DNA of 60,000 nucleotides from Lineus longissimus (GCF_910592395.1 NC_088321.1:13518001-13578000), one strand, 5' to 3'; shown: positions 12,601 to 27,600, numbered from the stretch's first letter. Notes: a model not told the origin generated them from the sequence alone. A program made the numbers and translations.

Positions 12601-15600
12601 AGATGGTTGTGATTATCATTGCATGAAACATTGAAATAAACTGCAACTGCTTGTCTCTAACACCAAGCATAGATAAGGTCTATGCTTACTAACACTGATA
12701 TATTTGAGTGTATTCACAGCAATTTTTGATAATGATTTATCCGTTTTATAGTGCTTTTTCATAGTTTTATTGCTCAAGCACTTTTAAAGTGCTTTTTCAT
12801 AGTATCATTGGTCGAAGTGCTTTTTAGATTATCATTCCGTTCTCCACGGAAAACTTTTTCGGGGTTTCAAAGATCAAGAGCAACCAGTAGGAAGTCACAA
12901 TTTGACCAGTGAGCAAGCCAAGCAGTGACTCATAAGCTCATAGTTGAATCTTCAATCATGATGCCAATGCACTTTCACTGCCCCATCATCCTCTGTCTTA
13001 ATTTTCTCTGCAGAATGTTGTATTGTCAGAGACAGTACCTCGGATCTGAACATATGTACCAAACCGTTCAGTAGAAAACTGCCTAACTTATGTGCCTTAA
13101 TGAGAAAGGGTCATATTGTTTGGAAAGCCAATTTGCGACCAAAAGTGTCCTAATTGATACGTGTAGAGTGGTGCCCACCAAAGGGAGTTTCCAATGTATT
13201 CGCATTGTATTCTGGTAAAATTGAATCGAAACATTTTTGAGACATTAATAACATGCCTGTGTTCAATGTAGATGAGCAGATTTTGTGGATGGCGATCTTT
13301 GCCGAGAAACATGTGAAACTATTATATTTCATTGCAGGGCCTACTGGCTTTGGAGGGCGAGCTGACTCCGATTCTCGTCCAGATGGTCAAGAGCGCAAAC
13401 ACAAACGGTCTCCTTGACAATGACAACCAATGTCTTTCAAAATATCAGAATATGTAAGTAGGGAGCTTAGTTTGCGCCAGATTTGATTGATCCACTGGCT
13501 GTATCAATCAAAACATTATCGCATTCCCAAATTCTAAAATGGTCTGTGTGTATGATGTCTCAACTCTTTCGCTGCCGCAGGCTTTTGGTAGTGTACCGTA
13601 CCCTGGCCCACACCTGGTAAAGACCGGGCGGCCTCGATCCCAACTTCGCTTTGGAAAGTTTCATCGTAAAATAGCTAGCATTACCCAATCTTGGGAACGA
13701 GGTCTGTATTGGATTGAGTGCAGTGCTGCCATCTCGCTTTTCTTGTGTAACCAACAAAAAAACTTATAGGGACTGTGGTGACGATAGAACTTGGAGGAAG
13801 TTTGGCCGTACAGATTATTGTGGGCCAGTAGTATGCAGTGTACGGGCCCGGTGTATGCTGGGTGTGGTGGTGAAAGAGTTCATATTAGTTTGGCATGGTG
13901 TTTATTTGCCCATTCCAGTTAAGGCCCATCCACCCCCATGAAAGCTGTCATGGGGGGTCGATGTTATTTAGATTTGTCCTGATAATCCTTTGGGAAGACA
14001 TTAGAGCAATGGGAATTCAGGCTGAGGTGCGAGCGGACTTTGTTTTAAGACAAATGGCCGTGTACATATATTAATCTAGGCCAGAATTCAAGGTAAGGGC
14101 AACTGAGGTATTAATGAGGTAGGGGCCATCATTTAGTATGTACCCACCAGGGGGGGGTTGATACCAATGCGTACAGCATGCGTACAGGGGGGTTCAAAGC
14201 TAAAGTGTATGCACGCACCGAGAGTAAGATTTTTCCCGCCTGAAATCACTGATCACCGTATTTGACTGACGATCGTTCTTGGCGTAAGCGCCATCATTCA
14301 CCACAAATAAACATAAGTTATATTTCACGTGTTGTTGTTGTCTGTTAGCGTTTTTATCATGGCCGATTTCACAAACATTGGTAATACCGAAAGGTGTTTA
14401 TTTCTGAGTTTACTCTCATTTTATACATCACAACAAGCTGTTCACTATCGACGACAGATACCGGTCGACCATCAGGCACATCGGACATTGTACGTAATGT
14501 AGGAAATACTTGAGTAAAAGTCCTAATATCAACATTGGCAGGAGTCACAGTGCGTACGTACTCAAGGGGGGAGGGGTGGGGGTCACACCAAAACGTACAT
14601 CATACGTATAGGAGGGGGAGGGAGGTATCCAAATATCAGGCTTTTCGTGCGTACATACTAAATGGATGGCCCCTGATGTCATCTCGCTGCTTACACAGAC
14701 TACCTTTACAGCATGTGATTACAGGTGCATGAAAATACTAGTAAATACTAGAATACTAGAATACTAGAATACCTGAATACTAGAATACTTGAATACTTGA
14801 ATACTAGAATACTAGAATACATGAAGACTAGAATACTTGAATACTAGAATACTACATGTAGAATACTACCTGTAGAATACTACCTGTAGAATACTACCTG
14901 TAGAATACTACCTGTAGAATACTACATGTAGAATACTAGAATAAATCAAAAGTTAAATCAGCTGAAACCCTACAGTCCAAATGACAAATGACATCCGTCC
15001 TGCTGACGTGAATTTAGGGATGACAGTTGTGATTTTGGCTGTAATTTCATGAAAACCAGCAGGTTTGAAGAAGTAATCTTTCAAGGAAACAAAAACCTGC
15101 ACCATCATCAAAAACCAGTAAAAATTGGAATGGTGGTCAATTCAGGAGTTCCTTGTCCCCTGCACAAAATGAGCTGACCCGCATTGGCATCGAAGATCCA
15201 TTCCTAACATTTGCGTTCACGTTTCAGTACTGTTACTAGCGAGGGCGGACTGAGGTGAGTGCCACTAGATGGCGTTGGTGTGCATGTTATACGGCGGCCA
15301 TCTTGGCGCATGCGCATGTCCTGGCTCATCGTCGTGACTTGGTAACATGTTCTGTTGTGTCTGTTTCTGGTCTGTAGTTGGCTAGGGTTCAGTAGAGCTT
15401 TGCTGACCATGTTGATCTTGACCTTGGCCTACTCTCAAGGTCAAAGTGGGGAGTAGGTCAATTTGATGAAGCCCCGCGGTTCATGTTGAATAATGTCATG
15501 TGCCAAACATGTACATGTACATGTATACAGCTTCAATGTACACAAAATCATACATATTTGTATGAAAATGCATTAGTATTAACATGTTACATGTACAAGT

Positions 15601-18600
15601 GCTCAATAGAGTTTTGGCCTGCTTTTGAAGTAAAATACTTCGAAGTCTTGCTCGTGTAGTGTAACGCGTGTATTGGTTCTAACATTGTATGATGAGCAAA
15701 TCTTCCTGACTTATATCAGAGATGTGATGGAAAATAAAGTATTGATTTTACTCGTACGTCGTCAGTATTTTAATATCTTTGGACTGCACTTGAGTGTGTT
15801 TTCGAACTGTCCCTGAATACAGAACATGTAACTCTAAATAACTTTATGATAGCTGTAGCCCTGCCCCTCCTTTGTGACAGCGGCTCATACTAGGTGCATA
15901 AATTGTATGAAACGCTCTGACCAGAAACAGACACATTCTAGGGAATTTTGTTCGACATGAGGTAATGTGGTACAATTATGGCACCAGTACAGTTATTTTT
16001 GAAGCATAAGTGTGCACTTATGCTATGTTCTGCCATAAGGCTTCGTGAGATCCTCACAAAATTGGTTTTCCAAGGGTCCGGCATCTTTTTTGTCCGGTCC
16101 TTTAATTTTGTTGTAAAAGATCCGTTCTTTGACTTTATTTTTCGGGGTTAACGGTTGACCGCTGTAATTGTACCACATCTTCGTCATTTCCGTCTTGTTT
16201 TCTGTGGCGTAGCATTTTATTTTTAGCAAACCCTTTTTGGACTGACTGGCAAGCCACCTGGTCTGGGCGTTTTCAGGGCTCGAGCTAGACCTTCCTGATC
16301 AGGGGTCAAACTCAAGTCTTGACAAAATCTCAGGAGTCCTGTAACAGATTTTTAAGTTGACAGTTTTAAATGTGAGAGTCCTGGGCCAAGTTGCATGCTT
16401 CAAATGACACTTTTCGGGGGTTATCTCAAGCCCTTCATTTTTCATACAAACTGATATCGAAGACCAAATTAAACATTAAAAAAATAAAAAGTACCTTCAG
16501 AAACGGTTGATGAAGAGTTTTCCAATGACAAATCAAAATCAATAATCGGAATGCTTGGGTCTCTTGATACGCTTTCCTCCAAAAGGTAACGCTTCTATGA
16601 CGTAGTGACTAAAGGCCTCATTATTTGCTTCAAAAGCCTACAGGATTTCATTGAAAAAAGGGCACTTCTGCTAGATTGTTGAGTAGGGCACACTTGAATA
16701 AAAATCAGTGAGGAAAAAGTTGTCTTCGTGCAGGAAAAAGATCCACGGACATCTGATCAAAGCATTTGCGTCTACGAATTTCTAGCCTTGGATGTCACTA
16801 TCATTAGAGTCATTGTTCGAAGTACCTACGTGCTGTGAGACTGGAAGCTTTGGTGCTACCCGCGGGTGAAAATGGCGCTTGGGCCAAGTGTAGGATTAAC
16901 ACACAGGGTTTCCACCAGAAAAAATATTTTGGGTACAGACTGAAAGTGACCGGCGAAGCCTGTCACCTGATGCAAGACACCATGGGGTTGTAATTGGCTT
17001 TGAGTCAGGTAATTGATATCTGGATGGTTTTATGTGGCTCAATGACTTGACTCTGACTCTAATCGCAGCTGCAATCATTCTGTAGTCTTGTATGTATATT
17101 CAACAATAAACTCACAAATTTTTTTTTCGAACTGATTTTTTTGGGTACGTATCTTTACCCTAGGATTTACCCTCTGGTGGAAACCCTGACAAATAATATA
17201 CCGGTAGTGTAGATTCCTTTAACAGTAGCGATATAAATGGGGAAAGATTCTAACCATCCAAATTGTTGTCTGCACATGATAACGAATTGTCACCAAACCT
17301 CAAAACGAGACAGTGTCTGTTTAACATTTCTCAACCTTTTACGATAAACCAGTCGGCTTCCTAACTGCCAAGGGCACTAACATTTTTTAAAGGCCTACGC
17401 CGTTCGTTTCAAATTTCGAATTTCTAATTGAATTTAAAAAAATTCAACTGCGAAATGCGTACTAAAATATAAATGTCAACATTGCCGTTGCGTAGACTGA
17501 TATACAAATACTACGAATACCAAGTTTAAACAAATTTGGATTCACAATAACTGCACTATGGCATTGTGTATTTATTGGTGGATTTCTATTTAACTGGACC
17601 ACATGCAATTACAAACGGCGTACCCCTTTGGCCTTTAAAGTGATTAAAATACCCTTATTTCTAGCGTTTTATTTCAGCATTCTATAGTCTCCTCATTTTG
17701 ATATTTCACCTTCAAGTCAACTCACATTTTCCTTTTTATCTTTCTTTTTTTGAAAACAATTTACGATTGTCGTCAATGATTTTAAGTTCACTTTTACGTC
17801 TTACATGTAGTATTTCTTTTAAATATTTGCCTCGTTATCTCTATGCTGACCTATATCTATGCCAGCATGCGCTCTTGAGCATTACACCTGACTCATGCGC
17901 AACAAAGAGCTTTTAAAAAAGTTTTAGAAAGGTAATCATTAGTTAGTTGGGTGTTGCATGCATTAAGAATGCATTTCAAAGTCTACATCTTTTCTTTTTG
18001 CATCATCATAAACAATGTAGGTTCATGTGGGGTACATGTATTTCTCTAGAAAAAGTGGGAGAGTTTGATATACATGTATTCAGTTCAAAGTTGTGATTAC
18101 AATGTCATGTAGGTCATTGTCATGTTAGTCCGGGTGCTGAGTGAATTTTATTTTACATGCAGGCTACAGTGTTGTGGGATAGAGTATGCCTATCTGACCA
18201 TAGAAACCCAGTTGTTGAGTTTTTTATCAGCTGCACTCTCGACCTGATCAGACATTCTCTTGAAAAACCCTGCTCAGTTGAGCTCAGTGCACCAAGCAGA
18301 GGCTAAACGACATCCCGCAACAACTTTTATCTAAGGGAGCTGGGGAGGAGCAGGTATTGAATCTGTGGAACACTATCCTCAGACTTGGTGCTTATTTAAG
18401 GATGTATATGGTAATACATGTAGGTCAGAACTGCTGGTGTTACATTTAGGATAGGAGTATTCCACTGGGGTTTACTGGGGGATTTAGTGGCCTATTGACT
18501 CTGTCAGCCTGCGCTTTCAATTTTTTTTGAGATTGCGTATTTCTGGGTGGTCTTTTCAAATCAAGGGTCTTTTTTAGTCCACATTCAGGATAAACAGAAA

Positions 18601-21600
18601 TAAATTGTGTTTAGAAACGGGGACGGAGACATGACGTCCATTTTGTCTGAGTTGTGATGCAAACACTTGTGATAATCATTGCCACCTATAGGGATGGTGT
18701 TTCCCTATAGTCATTTGTGGAATCAATGTTGAGTATTTGACTCTTCAGGGCGAAGGAAAAACTACGAGATGTGTTCCACCAAAATCGCGAGTTCACTGAT
18801 GAAGACTACGAGAAGGTGAGTACTTTAGCAGTACTGTAGCATCCGTTCCCAGGGAACGAGTGAATGGGTACTGCCCAATAGGGGGTCACTTGTACATGTC
18901 GTACTAATGCAATGCACAGTGAGCACTACTAGGACTCCCCTGTCTGGCCAATGGTTTTGCTGTCTTGTGTTAGGCCTGTAATCAATACACTCGAGTGAGA
19001 GAAGTCTATCTTCCTAAAGCCGTGCGACCTACAATCAGGAAAGCATGTGACAAAAATCGCTTGTTTGCAGTGGTCATAATGCAGGTGCTTGCGACCTGAA
19101 TCGATGATCGCAGCAATCTGCAATTAATATCAAACCCAGGATTACCGGTTTAAATCACAGACAAGTGATCTTTTGGTCGCACATTGCAGCGATTGTAATG
19201 ATATCCGAGGTCAAGGTGATTTAAATTACTTGTTTTATATGACACTTAAACGGGAACTGTATAGATTTGTTTCATGACTCTATTGGCCTATTTATGGGGT
19301 TTTAGCTATAAAATAAGACCCAAAATGACGAATCGACTAATTCAGTTTTAAAGGCCTATGCCGTTCGTTCAAAATTTTGAATTTGTAATTGAATTTGAAA
19401 ATGCTCAATTGCAAAAAAAAGTACTGAATTAAATTTCAACATTGCCGTTGTGTAGACTGATGTACAAATACTATGAATACCAAGTTTAAACAAATTTGTA
19501 TGCACAATAATTGCACTACAGCATTGTGTATTTAAAAGTGGATTTCTATTCAACTGGACCGCAAGTAATTACGAATGGCGTACCCCTTTAAGTAGATTTT
19601 TTAAAACCGGACCCCATGGGGAGAGTTTTGCGTCTTGTCACTTATCACTTAGTGTTGAATAATGATGTCAGGAATAAACCATGAATATTTTCTACGGTTC
19701 CAGCTCGCCCCGACCGCTAGCTCAAGTCTGATTAATGCCATGAAGTTCATCCAGAATCCGTTTAGAATGTGCCATCGAGTCTACGAGATCATAGGCAAGC
19801 TTACCAAGAGGATAAAAGGATTAAAACAGGACCCGGTCTCAAAAGGTACGGTACACGGTATAGCGAGGTGAAATAACTACCCACCGCCAAAGATCTTATT
19901 TGGGCTAAACTATGATGATTTCAGCCCATTGGGTTATTTTCTAGCATCTTTTTGAACAAAAAGGTACAATGTAGCGGCGTAAAATTAGCCTGGTCGGTTG
20001 AAATGACCCAAAATCGTATTTGGATCAAACTATGATAAGTTTAGGCCTTTTAATTATCCTTTAACATCTTTTGGAACAATGTTTCAGTTAAAATAGAATA
20101 TTTATGATGTGTGGTTCAAGGTGTAGAGTGGAGAATATATGGGACAGTTAATATGATTAATGGGAGAAAACTCATGATATTTTTAAAGAATTTTTTTCGG
20201 ACCATTCTTAAATGTTTTCTAGAGAAAATAATCGCCTTGCTCTCGATCTTTTGTGAGATTAAAATCTGAACCGCTCTACCAACCTTCTGTTGCAGAGATG
20301 AAACTCTACCACGGCGAGACCTGGGAACTCATGATGCGCCGCTGGGGAAAGCTCGAGAAAGACTTCAAGCAAAAAAACGATCGATTCGACATCAGTAAAA
20401 TCCCCGATATTTACGACTGTATCAAGTACGACCTCCAACACAACCAGACGGTTTTACAGTTCGAACAGGCGAATGAGTTGCATACCTGTTCGAAGGCTTT
20501 GGCTGATATCATAGTGCCCCAGGTGAGTCGCCCACGATGACAAGACTTCAGCACCATGTGCACCACAAGTGGGGATGAGACATTCCCGATTTCAGTTTTT
20601 TCCCCAGTAGACAGTAGAGGAGGGGGTTATTACAGGCGTTGGACTTCATTAGCCGGCACAAGAAACAGAGAGGAATGAGCTGACAATCCACCCTTTTGGG
20701 TTTCTCTCGGCGGCATTTAAATACGTTGTCCATGTATCTCAATTGGTGTCACAACCAACCAATGAAATAACACTCACTCTTGTAGCCTCCGTCCTTTTTC
20801 CGTGAGCATTCAGAGCCTATTCCTGGTAATTTATGCACCATAACCTGAAGACGGCAGGAAATGCTTGGGAATTTCATCCTTGGCTGTCTGAAAGCAAGAA
20901 ATTTATAGTACTGTATGCTGCTGTGGAGTAGTGAATAATGATTTTCTTTTTTTTGTTTTCAAGGAGTATGGAATAACAAAGGATGAGAAGATTCAGATCG
21001 CTCAGAGTATCTGCACGCCCCTCCTCAAGAAGATCAAATGCGACTTGGAGAGAAACACTGAGGAAGAAAGCACAAGACTTGATGCAAGGTGAGGGGCTTC
21101 CACATGGATATGGTATTGTTTCGCAGAGTTTAAATTTAACGATTTGCTGTATTGTAGAACTAGCACTGACGAAGGTGGTAATAACTCTTCTCTCCTTTTA
21201 CAGATATTCTAAAGGTGTGTCGACGCCCCACCGCCACGTACGAACTCGTCTCTACTTCACTAGCGAGAGTCACATCCACTCGCTGCTTACGCTGATCAAA
21301 CATGGCGAACTCTGCGACGAGAGATATGACAAACAGTGGCAGCGCGCCATGGACTACGTCGCCGCCATCTCGGAGCTGAACTACATGACGCAAATCGTCA
21401 TTATGATGTATGAGGACCCGACCAAGGTAATGGTTGTCACTTCCATAAAATACTTTGGCAGAGAATTAGTAAAACTTGAAAAATTGCAAAATAGAACAAA
21501 ATTTGGTCACTGCTATCAAGAACTTATACATTTTAGGTCTCTACAGAGACCCTTGGGTATCAGGGCAGTGGTCATGCAGTGTCACTACTCCGTTTCATCG

Positions 21601-24600
21601 ACATTTTTCTTTTCTTTTCAGGAGCCAACTTCAGAAGAGAGATTCCATGTTGAGCTTCACTTCAGTCCTGGAGCACAGACATGCGAGACGGACATGAATT
21701 ACCCAATATTGTGTGGCTATCGATCACAACTCGTGAAAAAGGTAGAGATAATCTTCCTTAAGCTGATATGGAGTAATCTGTACATTCTTTCATGCTTGAT
21801 GCAGCCCCTCCAATACCAATGAAAAAAATTTGAAATGTCCTATTCACATCGATACTCTGAATAGTCAACACCATTGCTAGGTTCCCTGTTTTGGGAGTTG
21901 TTGCCTATGCAGGGAGTTTGGCCCTTCCCACGTTGATGCCGTGATACCTACCTACTACTGTGAATCTACTTGATCTAGCTATGTTGTCGTTTCATAGCCG
22001 AATCAAGAGGTCTCCAGGGAGTTGTATCCTGAATTTGCGACAAATCCCTGAATTGGTAGGGTGTGTTGTTGTATCAAACCAAGCCTACTGCTCCTCGAGA
22101 TCCATTTGCTTAATCTATTCCGTTGTGCAGTGTTGTCTTCAGTATTTTGGAATAAAATCGACATGTAAGTAGCAGGTTGCTTTTTCTTTGGCTACCCTGT
22201 CTCTCAAGAAAAGCTTTCCTCATTCCCATCCCATGTTTGGTTTTCTTTCAGAAATCTGGCGATTTGCCAGAGAAAGTACCTGAGGAGCATCCTGAACGGC
22301 ACGTGCGCATCATTTCTCCCTCCATCACACCGGAGAGTACCTCGGACGAAGACGCCCACACCAAGCAGCGCGACGACGCGTCGCAGGGGAGTGAAACCTT
22401 AAGGGACAAGGATCCATCTTTGTCCAGTTCTATGGAGACCTTAAAGTCGCCCAGTACGGATAGTCTATCTGTTACCGGCATCGACTTGGAAATAATGGAG
22501 GGAAACGTAGACAGGTCTGAGACGGAGGAGAAATTTGAAAGGGGTACTGCACCGAAATTGGACATGGATGTTATAAATGAAGATAGTGATGATTCATCTC
22601 GTAAGAGATCGCCGGTCGAGGAAGTCGCTGGTGTCTTTATAAAACCCGCCAAAATTGACCGACTGTCAGAGCCGAGGCGGGTCCACAGCAGCCCGAGTAA
22701 TCTCCTTGGGGAGTCTGAGAGGGGCCCAAGCAGGAGTGCGGGAAATGAAAACAAGTCGAGGCCGGGGGACGCTGATGGGAAAGTTGAGTTCTCTTCACCG
22801 AAATATCAGCGGATGACTGATTTGCCCGAGTCGATGGAATTCGAGGAGATTGCGGAGTATGATGGTAGGAGACGCCACCACAGTGATCCAGAGAAGGTAT
22901 AGTATATTGACTGTTTCATTTGTATAGCACCTTCTGTGTACCATTATTTAATCCTTGCTGAAAGCGCTTTGGCTTTTACTTTAAGTCTCCTGTTGACCAT
23001 TTGACAAAATTTGTCTTGCTTTTCTGGCCTACACTTCCTGTATCCTATTGATATTCTCTGTAGGGCCTACATGAGTGCCTATGACTTGACATGCTACTGT
23101 TGTTTTGGGCATGTTTGGGCGTGGGGGTTAACAGTAATGAATATGATTTATGATAATCCTTCTGTCAGAATTAACTTTTTCTGCTTCTGTCCAAAAACAA
23201 ATGATCAAAAGTTAAAGCTAATCCCCTACGAGCAATGCCCTTCCAGCACTTCACTCAGTGTCAAAGCAATTGATATACACAAGTTTCTTAATGAAGCCCT
23301 CTTGTCAGTATCCGGTTAGAAGTTTTCAAATCATCACGTTCTCCCTCGCCTTCAGAACAAAGAACATGTAGACTCTGAAGACGGTGGCTCATCACGGCGC
23401 AAGTCGTCCTCTCCCGTCACGATACAACAGGTCAAGTCAAAAACGAGACACAAGTCTGAGGAAAACCTTTGTAAGTAGTTGGCTCTTATTCATGTCATTT
23501 TTGAATCCCTGTATTTATCTAATCCAAGTTTAATCCCAGTTCTATGTTGTCTGGCCAATGCATGTTGTAGGATTAATTTGTTGTTTACTGTTTTATTTTC
23601 AATGTTTATCCAAGTATTTTCCCCAGTTATTGAAATGATTTATGCTGCATACTCTTGAATATTTCATTTTGAGACTAATGTTATAACAAAACTGTAGTTG
23701 ATTGCCCTAACGGTTGGGGTCGGTTTGGAAGGTGAATCATATTGAGGTCCAGGATAGGAGCATTCGGGCCCATCACACACACCTGGGTTTAGCCCCGCTT
23801 TGCTGTCTCTTGCCGAAGTGACTCTCGTGTTTTGTATAACTGTAGCCCTGTCAGAGACCGGCTCGCCTCGCTCTCATAGTTTTGAGGAGAAGCACAGTTG
23901 TAGCTTCGAGGAAACAGGGTCCGAAACGGTTGCGGACCGACGAAAGAAAGGTAGGGTTGTTTAGCCGAGTACTTTACATCCTCTTATTAAAATATCTCCA
24001 TTTACACCACTTTAACCATGTACAGTATATATAAATCGAGTGACGAAATCTATAAAATCTTTGCGTGTGAGAGTTTGTCATTGCACGATAGTAGTAAAGA
24101 GGGGCCTGACTGGAGAATTCACTAAGTCAGAATCGGTTGTGGACCGAAGAGAAAAAGGTAGGGTTGTTAAACTTAGTGTACTTTACAGCCTCATAAAAAA
24201 TATCTACATTAACACCATTGAACAATGTATTTTGTGTGAACGAGTGATGAAATTGATTGACGGTCTTTGTTTGTGAGAGTTTGGTGTTGCACCATGGTAG
24301 TACCGAGGGGCCTGACTGAAGAATTCACTGCCATTCTTTCGGCCAATGATGAACGCCTCTTATTTTGTCAATCAGAACCAGGCTTGGGCCCTTTGTCAAG
24401 TTGCCCTGTTTAGAGGTTTTTCAAATTCCTCCAGAGGAGGATCGGGGAGGCCCTCATAAAGCCAAAGAATGGAATTCATTGTTACTAGGAAGTTTACTAA
24501 AATGCCCAACTTTACAGCTCTTTTCCCCCCTTTCCCCGGAGGAAAGACCAAACTCCTAGCCACCTAACCTTTCCTACTCAAGGGCAATTCTGTACATACT

Positions 24601-27600
24601 TTGAAGATATTCCATTCGCCTCCTAACTGTTTAACACCATACATGGAGGTTGCATCTGATTAACCCTTTCGCTGCGGGTGACGTGCAAAGTACGTCATAC
24701 ACCTGTCCCCTCATCTTGTATAGCACGTCATGTTGTGGTTTGATGTAGTAATGTAGATGGAGGCAGTTTTGAAAACATATTGCCTGTACACCGTCCCTTC
24801 TATCGAAAAAAATATATACCCTTCCAAATCCGCTGCAGCCCAATTCAGATCTAAAACATGTCAAACTTAACACTACATACACTGTAAACAGTGCGACCTT
24901 GCGATAAATGTGTTTTGGAATCAGTTGGCCAAATAGCTGCGAGGGCCGGGTATAGTTTGTCTCAGTAAATCAGTTTATTTATTATTTGTGGAATCGGGCC
25001 CTAAGGCCTAGAGGCAATACCGTTGTATTTGAAATTACTTGTTGAATTTGTAAATACTTTATACTGAAATGATATAAATTTCAACGGTGCTGTTGTATTG
25101 ACAGATCCACAAAGACTATGAATACCAAGATCAGCAAATTTGTATGCATAAAAACTACGGCATTGTGTACAACTGCATAACTATTTTCCTGGACCATCAG
25201 TAAATACACACGGTGTATCCCTAAGAATCCTCACCTTTGATTATCGTTATCATTCCTGTCTTTGCTTACGAGTGGCTTTATTTTCATTGATTTAGCCGCT
25301 AAAACCAAACGTCGTGTTCATAAACGAGGTAAAAGCATGCATCCATTTTGAGGGTTATGGTGATTTTTTATCTGTTTTTTAATACCACACTCCCGTTGTT
25401 GAAATATTTCGCATAAAAATCACTTGTTTAGGGAGCGTTTTTTCTTTCAATCCCTTCTTTTTTGGCACTGTTGGTCTTTTATCCCTAATTTTCACCTGTT
25501 GATAGGGTTGAGGTGTGGAATTTCCTGATCCTATTTTGTTCTTGTAATCACTTATTTACTTTTTATACTCAGCTGACGAAACTCATCCATCCATCCAACC
25601 GTCCATCCATTCATCCAAACATCTATTAATCCATCCATCTCCCAAATTTTCACCTGTTGACAGGGTTGAGGTGTGGAATTTTGTGATCTTATCTAATTTT
25701 GTAATCATTTTATCTACATTTTAAACTCAGCTGACGCAACTCATCCATCCGTCCATCCATTCATCCATTCATCCATTAATCCATTCATCCATTCATCCAT
25801 ATATCTATTTATCGATCCATCAGTGGCCACATTATGGCAATGTGTATAAACCGTATTAAAGGCCTTGGCTTATGATCAGCTGAGTTCCAGGTCCTTTGTC
25901 CTTAGGCTCTAGTTTATTTTACATTTTGTTTTTTGTTTTGCCTCCATTTATGCCATTTGTGCCTAATTTTGGTGCCAATGAATACGTTGTAAATCATTTG
26001 GGTCGTTTGGTGTTAGGCCTCCCTTTATGCCATGGACGTTTGCTTAATTTTGGTGCCAATGTCATTGGGGTCTACCATCTTTTGGTGTTGGGCCTCATTT
26101 GCCATATATATTGCTAATTAAGGTGCCAATGATTACGCTTTAATAAATCATTGGGGTCTTTTGGTGATGGGCCTCCCATTATGCCATGTACATTGTACAT
26201 GTACCCTATTTTGGTGTCAATGAATATGTTGTAAATCACTGGGCCTACCGTCTTTTGGGGTTTTTTTGGCCTCATTTGCCATATATATTGCTAATTAAGG
26301 TGCCAATGGCAATGATTACGTTTTAATAAATCATTGGGGTCTTTTGGTGTTGGGCCTGCCATTATGCCATGTACATTGTACGTGTACCCTATTTGGGTGT
26401 CAATGAATATGTTGTAAATCACTGGGGTCTACTGTTTTTTGGTGTTTGGCCTCATTTGCCATGTACGTGTACCCTATTTAGGTGCAAACAAAAGTTTTAA
26501 ATCTTTGAGATCCTTTGGTGTTGGGCCTCATTTGCCATGTACATGTACTCTATTTAGGTGCAGAAAATATGCTTTAAATCGTTGAGGTCCTTTGGTGTTG
26601 GGTCTCCTAATTTATCATGTACGTGTGCCTAATTAAGGTGCCAATGAATACATTATAAGTCATTGGGGTCTTTTGGTGATGGGCCTCCCATTATGCCATG
26701 GATATGCACCCTATTTGGGTGCCAATGAATACATTTTAGATCATTGGTGCTACCAGTTCTTTTTGCCCTGTTGGGCATTTTTAAAGCAGAAACAAACTTA
26801 GCGGTACAATTATGGCCCCAAAAGATTCAAAATTGTTTTTCGGCAATACTTGTATTACCTTTTACGAGATTCCTGCCAAGGATTTGATCCATTGGTTGCC
26901 TCCCCGTGAAATAAGGCAGCATCCCCCCCCCCGTCATCCTCCTTTCACCGTTGTGTTGTCTTATCTTTTCTAGCGATGTCTGCAGGCCTACCGAATGCGG
27001 CTTCTTACCCTAACATAGCTCGAGTGAATCACAAGCTTGCGTTGAGTTTCTATGCATCACAAAAGGGGTCGACTGACCCAGACGCAGCTTCCACCGACAC
27101 TAACTCTGGTACATGTTGTTTTATTTTGTTGCATTTTGCTTCGTTTTCTCTTTTTTTGTTTTGCGTTTCGTTCACAATTTGACCCTTTTACTGCCAATGC
27201 AATTTTGTAATATCTTGAAATCAGTAGTATTATCGAAACTATCACACACGGGTGTTCATTTGAAAGCACTCTCTGAGAGCGTTCCAGTGAATACATATGT
27301 GCTAGGCTTCAAGTATCCATTTGCTTTTCCTTCACAATTGAACGCTTTTACTGCCAGTGGCAATTTTGCTTGAGATAGAAATATCTTAAAATCTGAAATA
27401 ATGTCGAAACTATCACACACGTCTATTTCATATAATTCATATTCAGTGTTTTCTTTATTTTGGCTTAACAATCTTACATGATTTTGCTGTAGAGTTTCAC
27501 GTTAGTTTGTCTAAAGTCACTTCAACATTTTCATTAACTCTTAGTGAATTACAAAAAGGCCTAATGTTATGAAGTGTTCAAAAAAAAGCTGGACTTTAGT

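Noticed and set aside
10344-13453. Strict mutually exclusive splicing of exons 12a and 12b
   Set aside because: End phases differ (0 versus 2), so 12a joined to exon 13 or 14 runs into a stop. A cassette or incomplete-alternative model fits better.
25591-26760. Regularly spaced repeats considered as a CRISPR-like array
   Set aside because: Units are contiguous and degenerate without unique spacers, in a eukaryotic intron.
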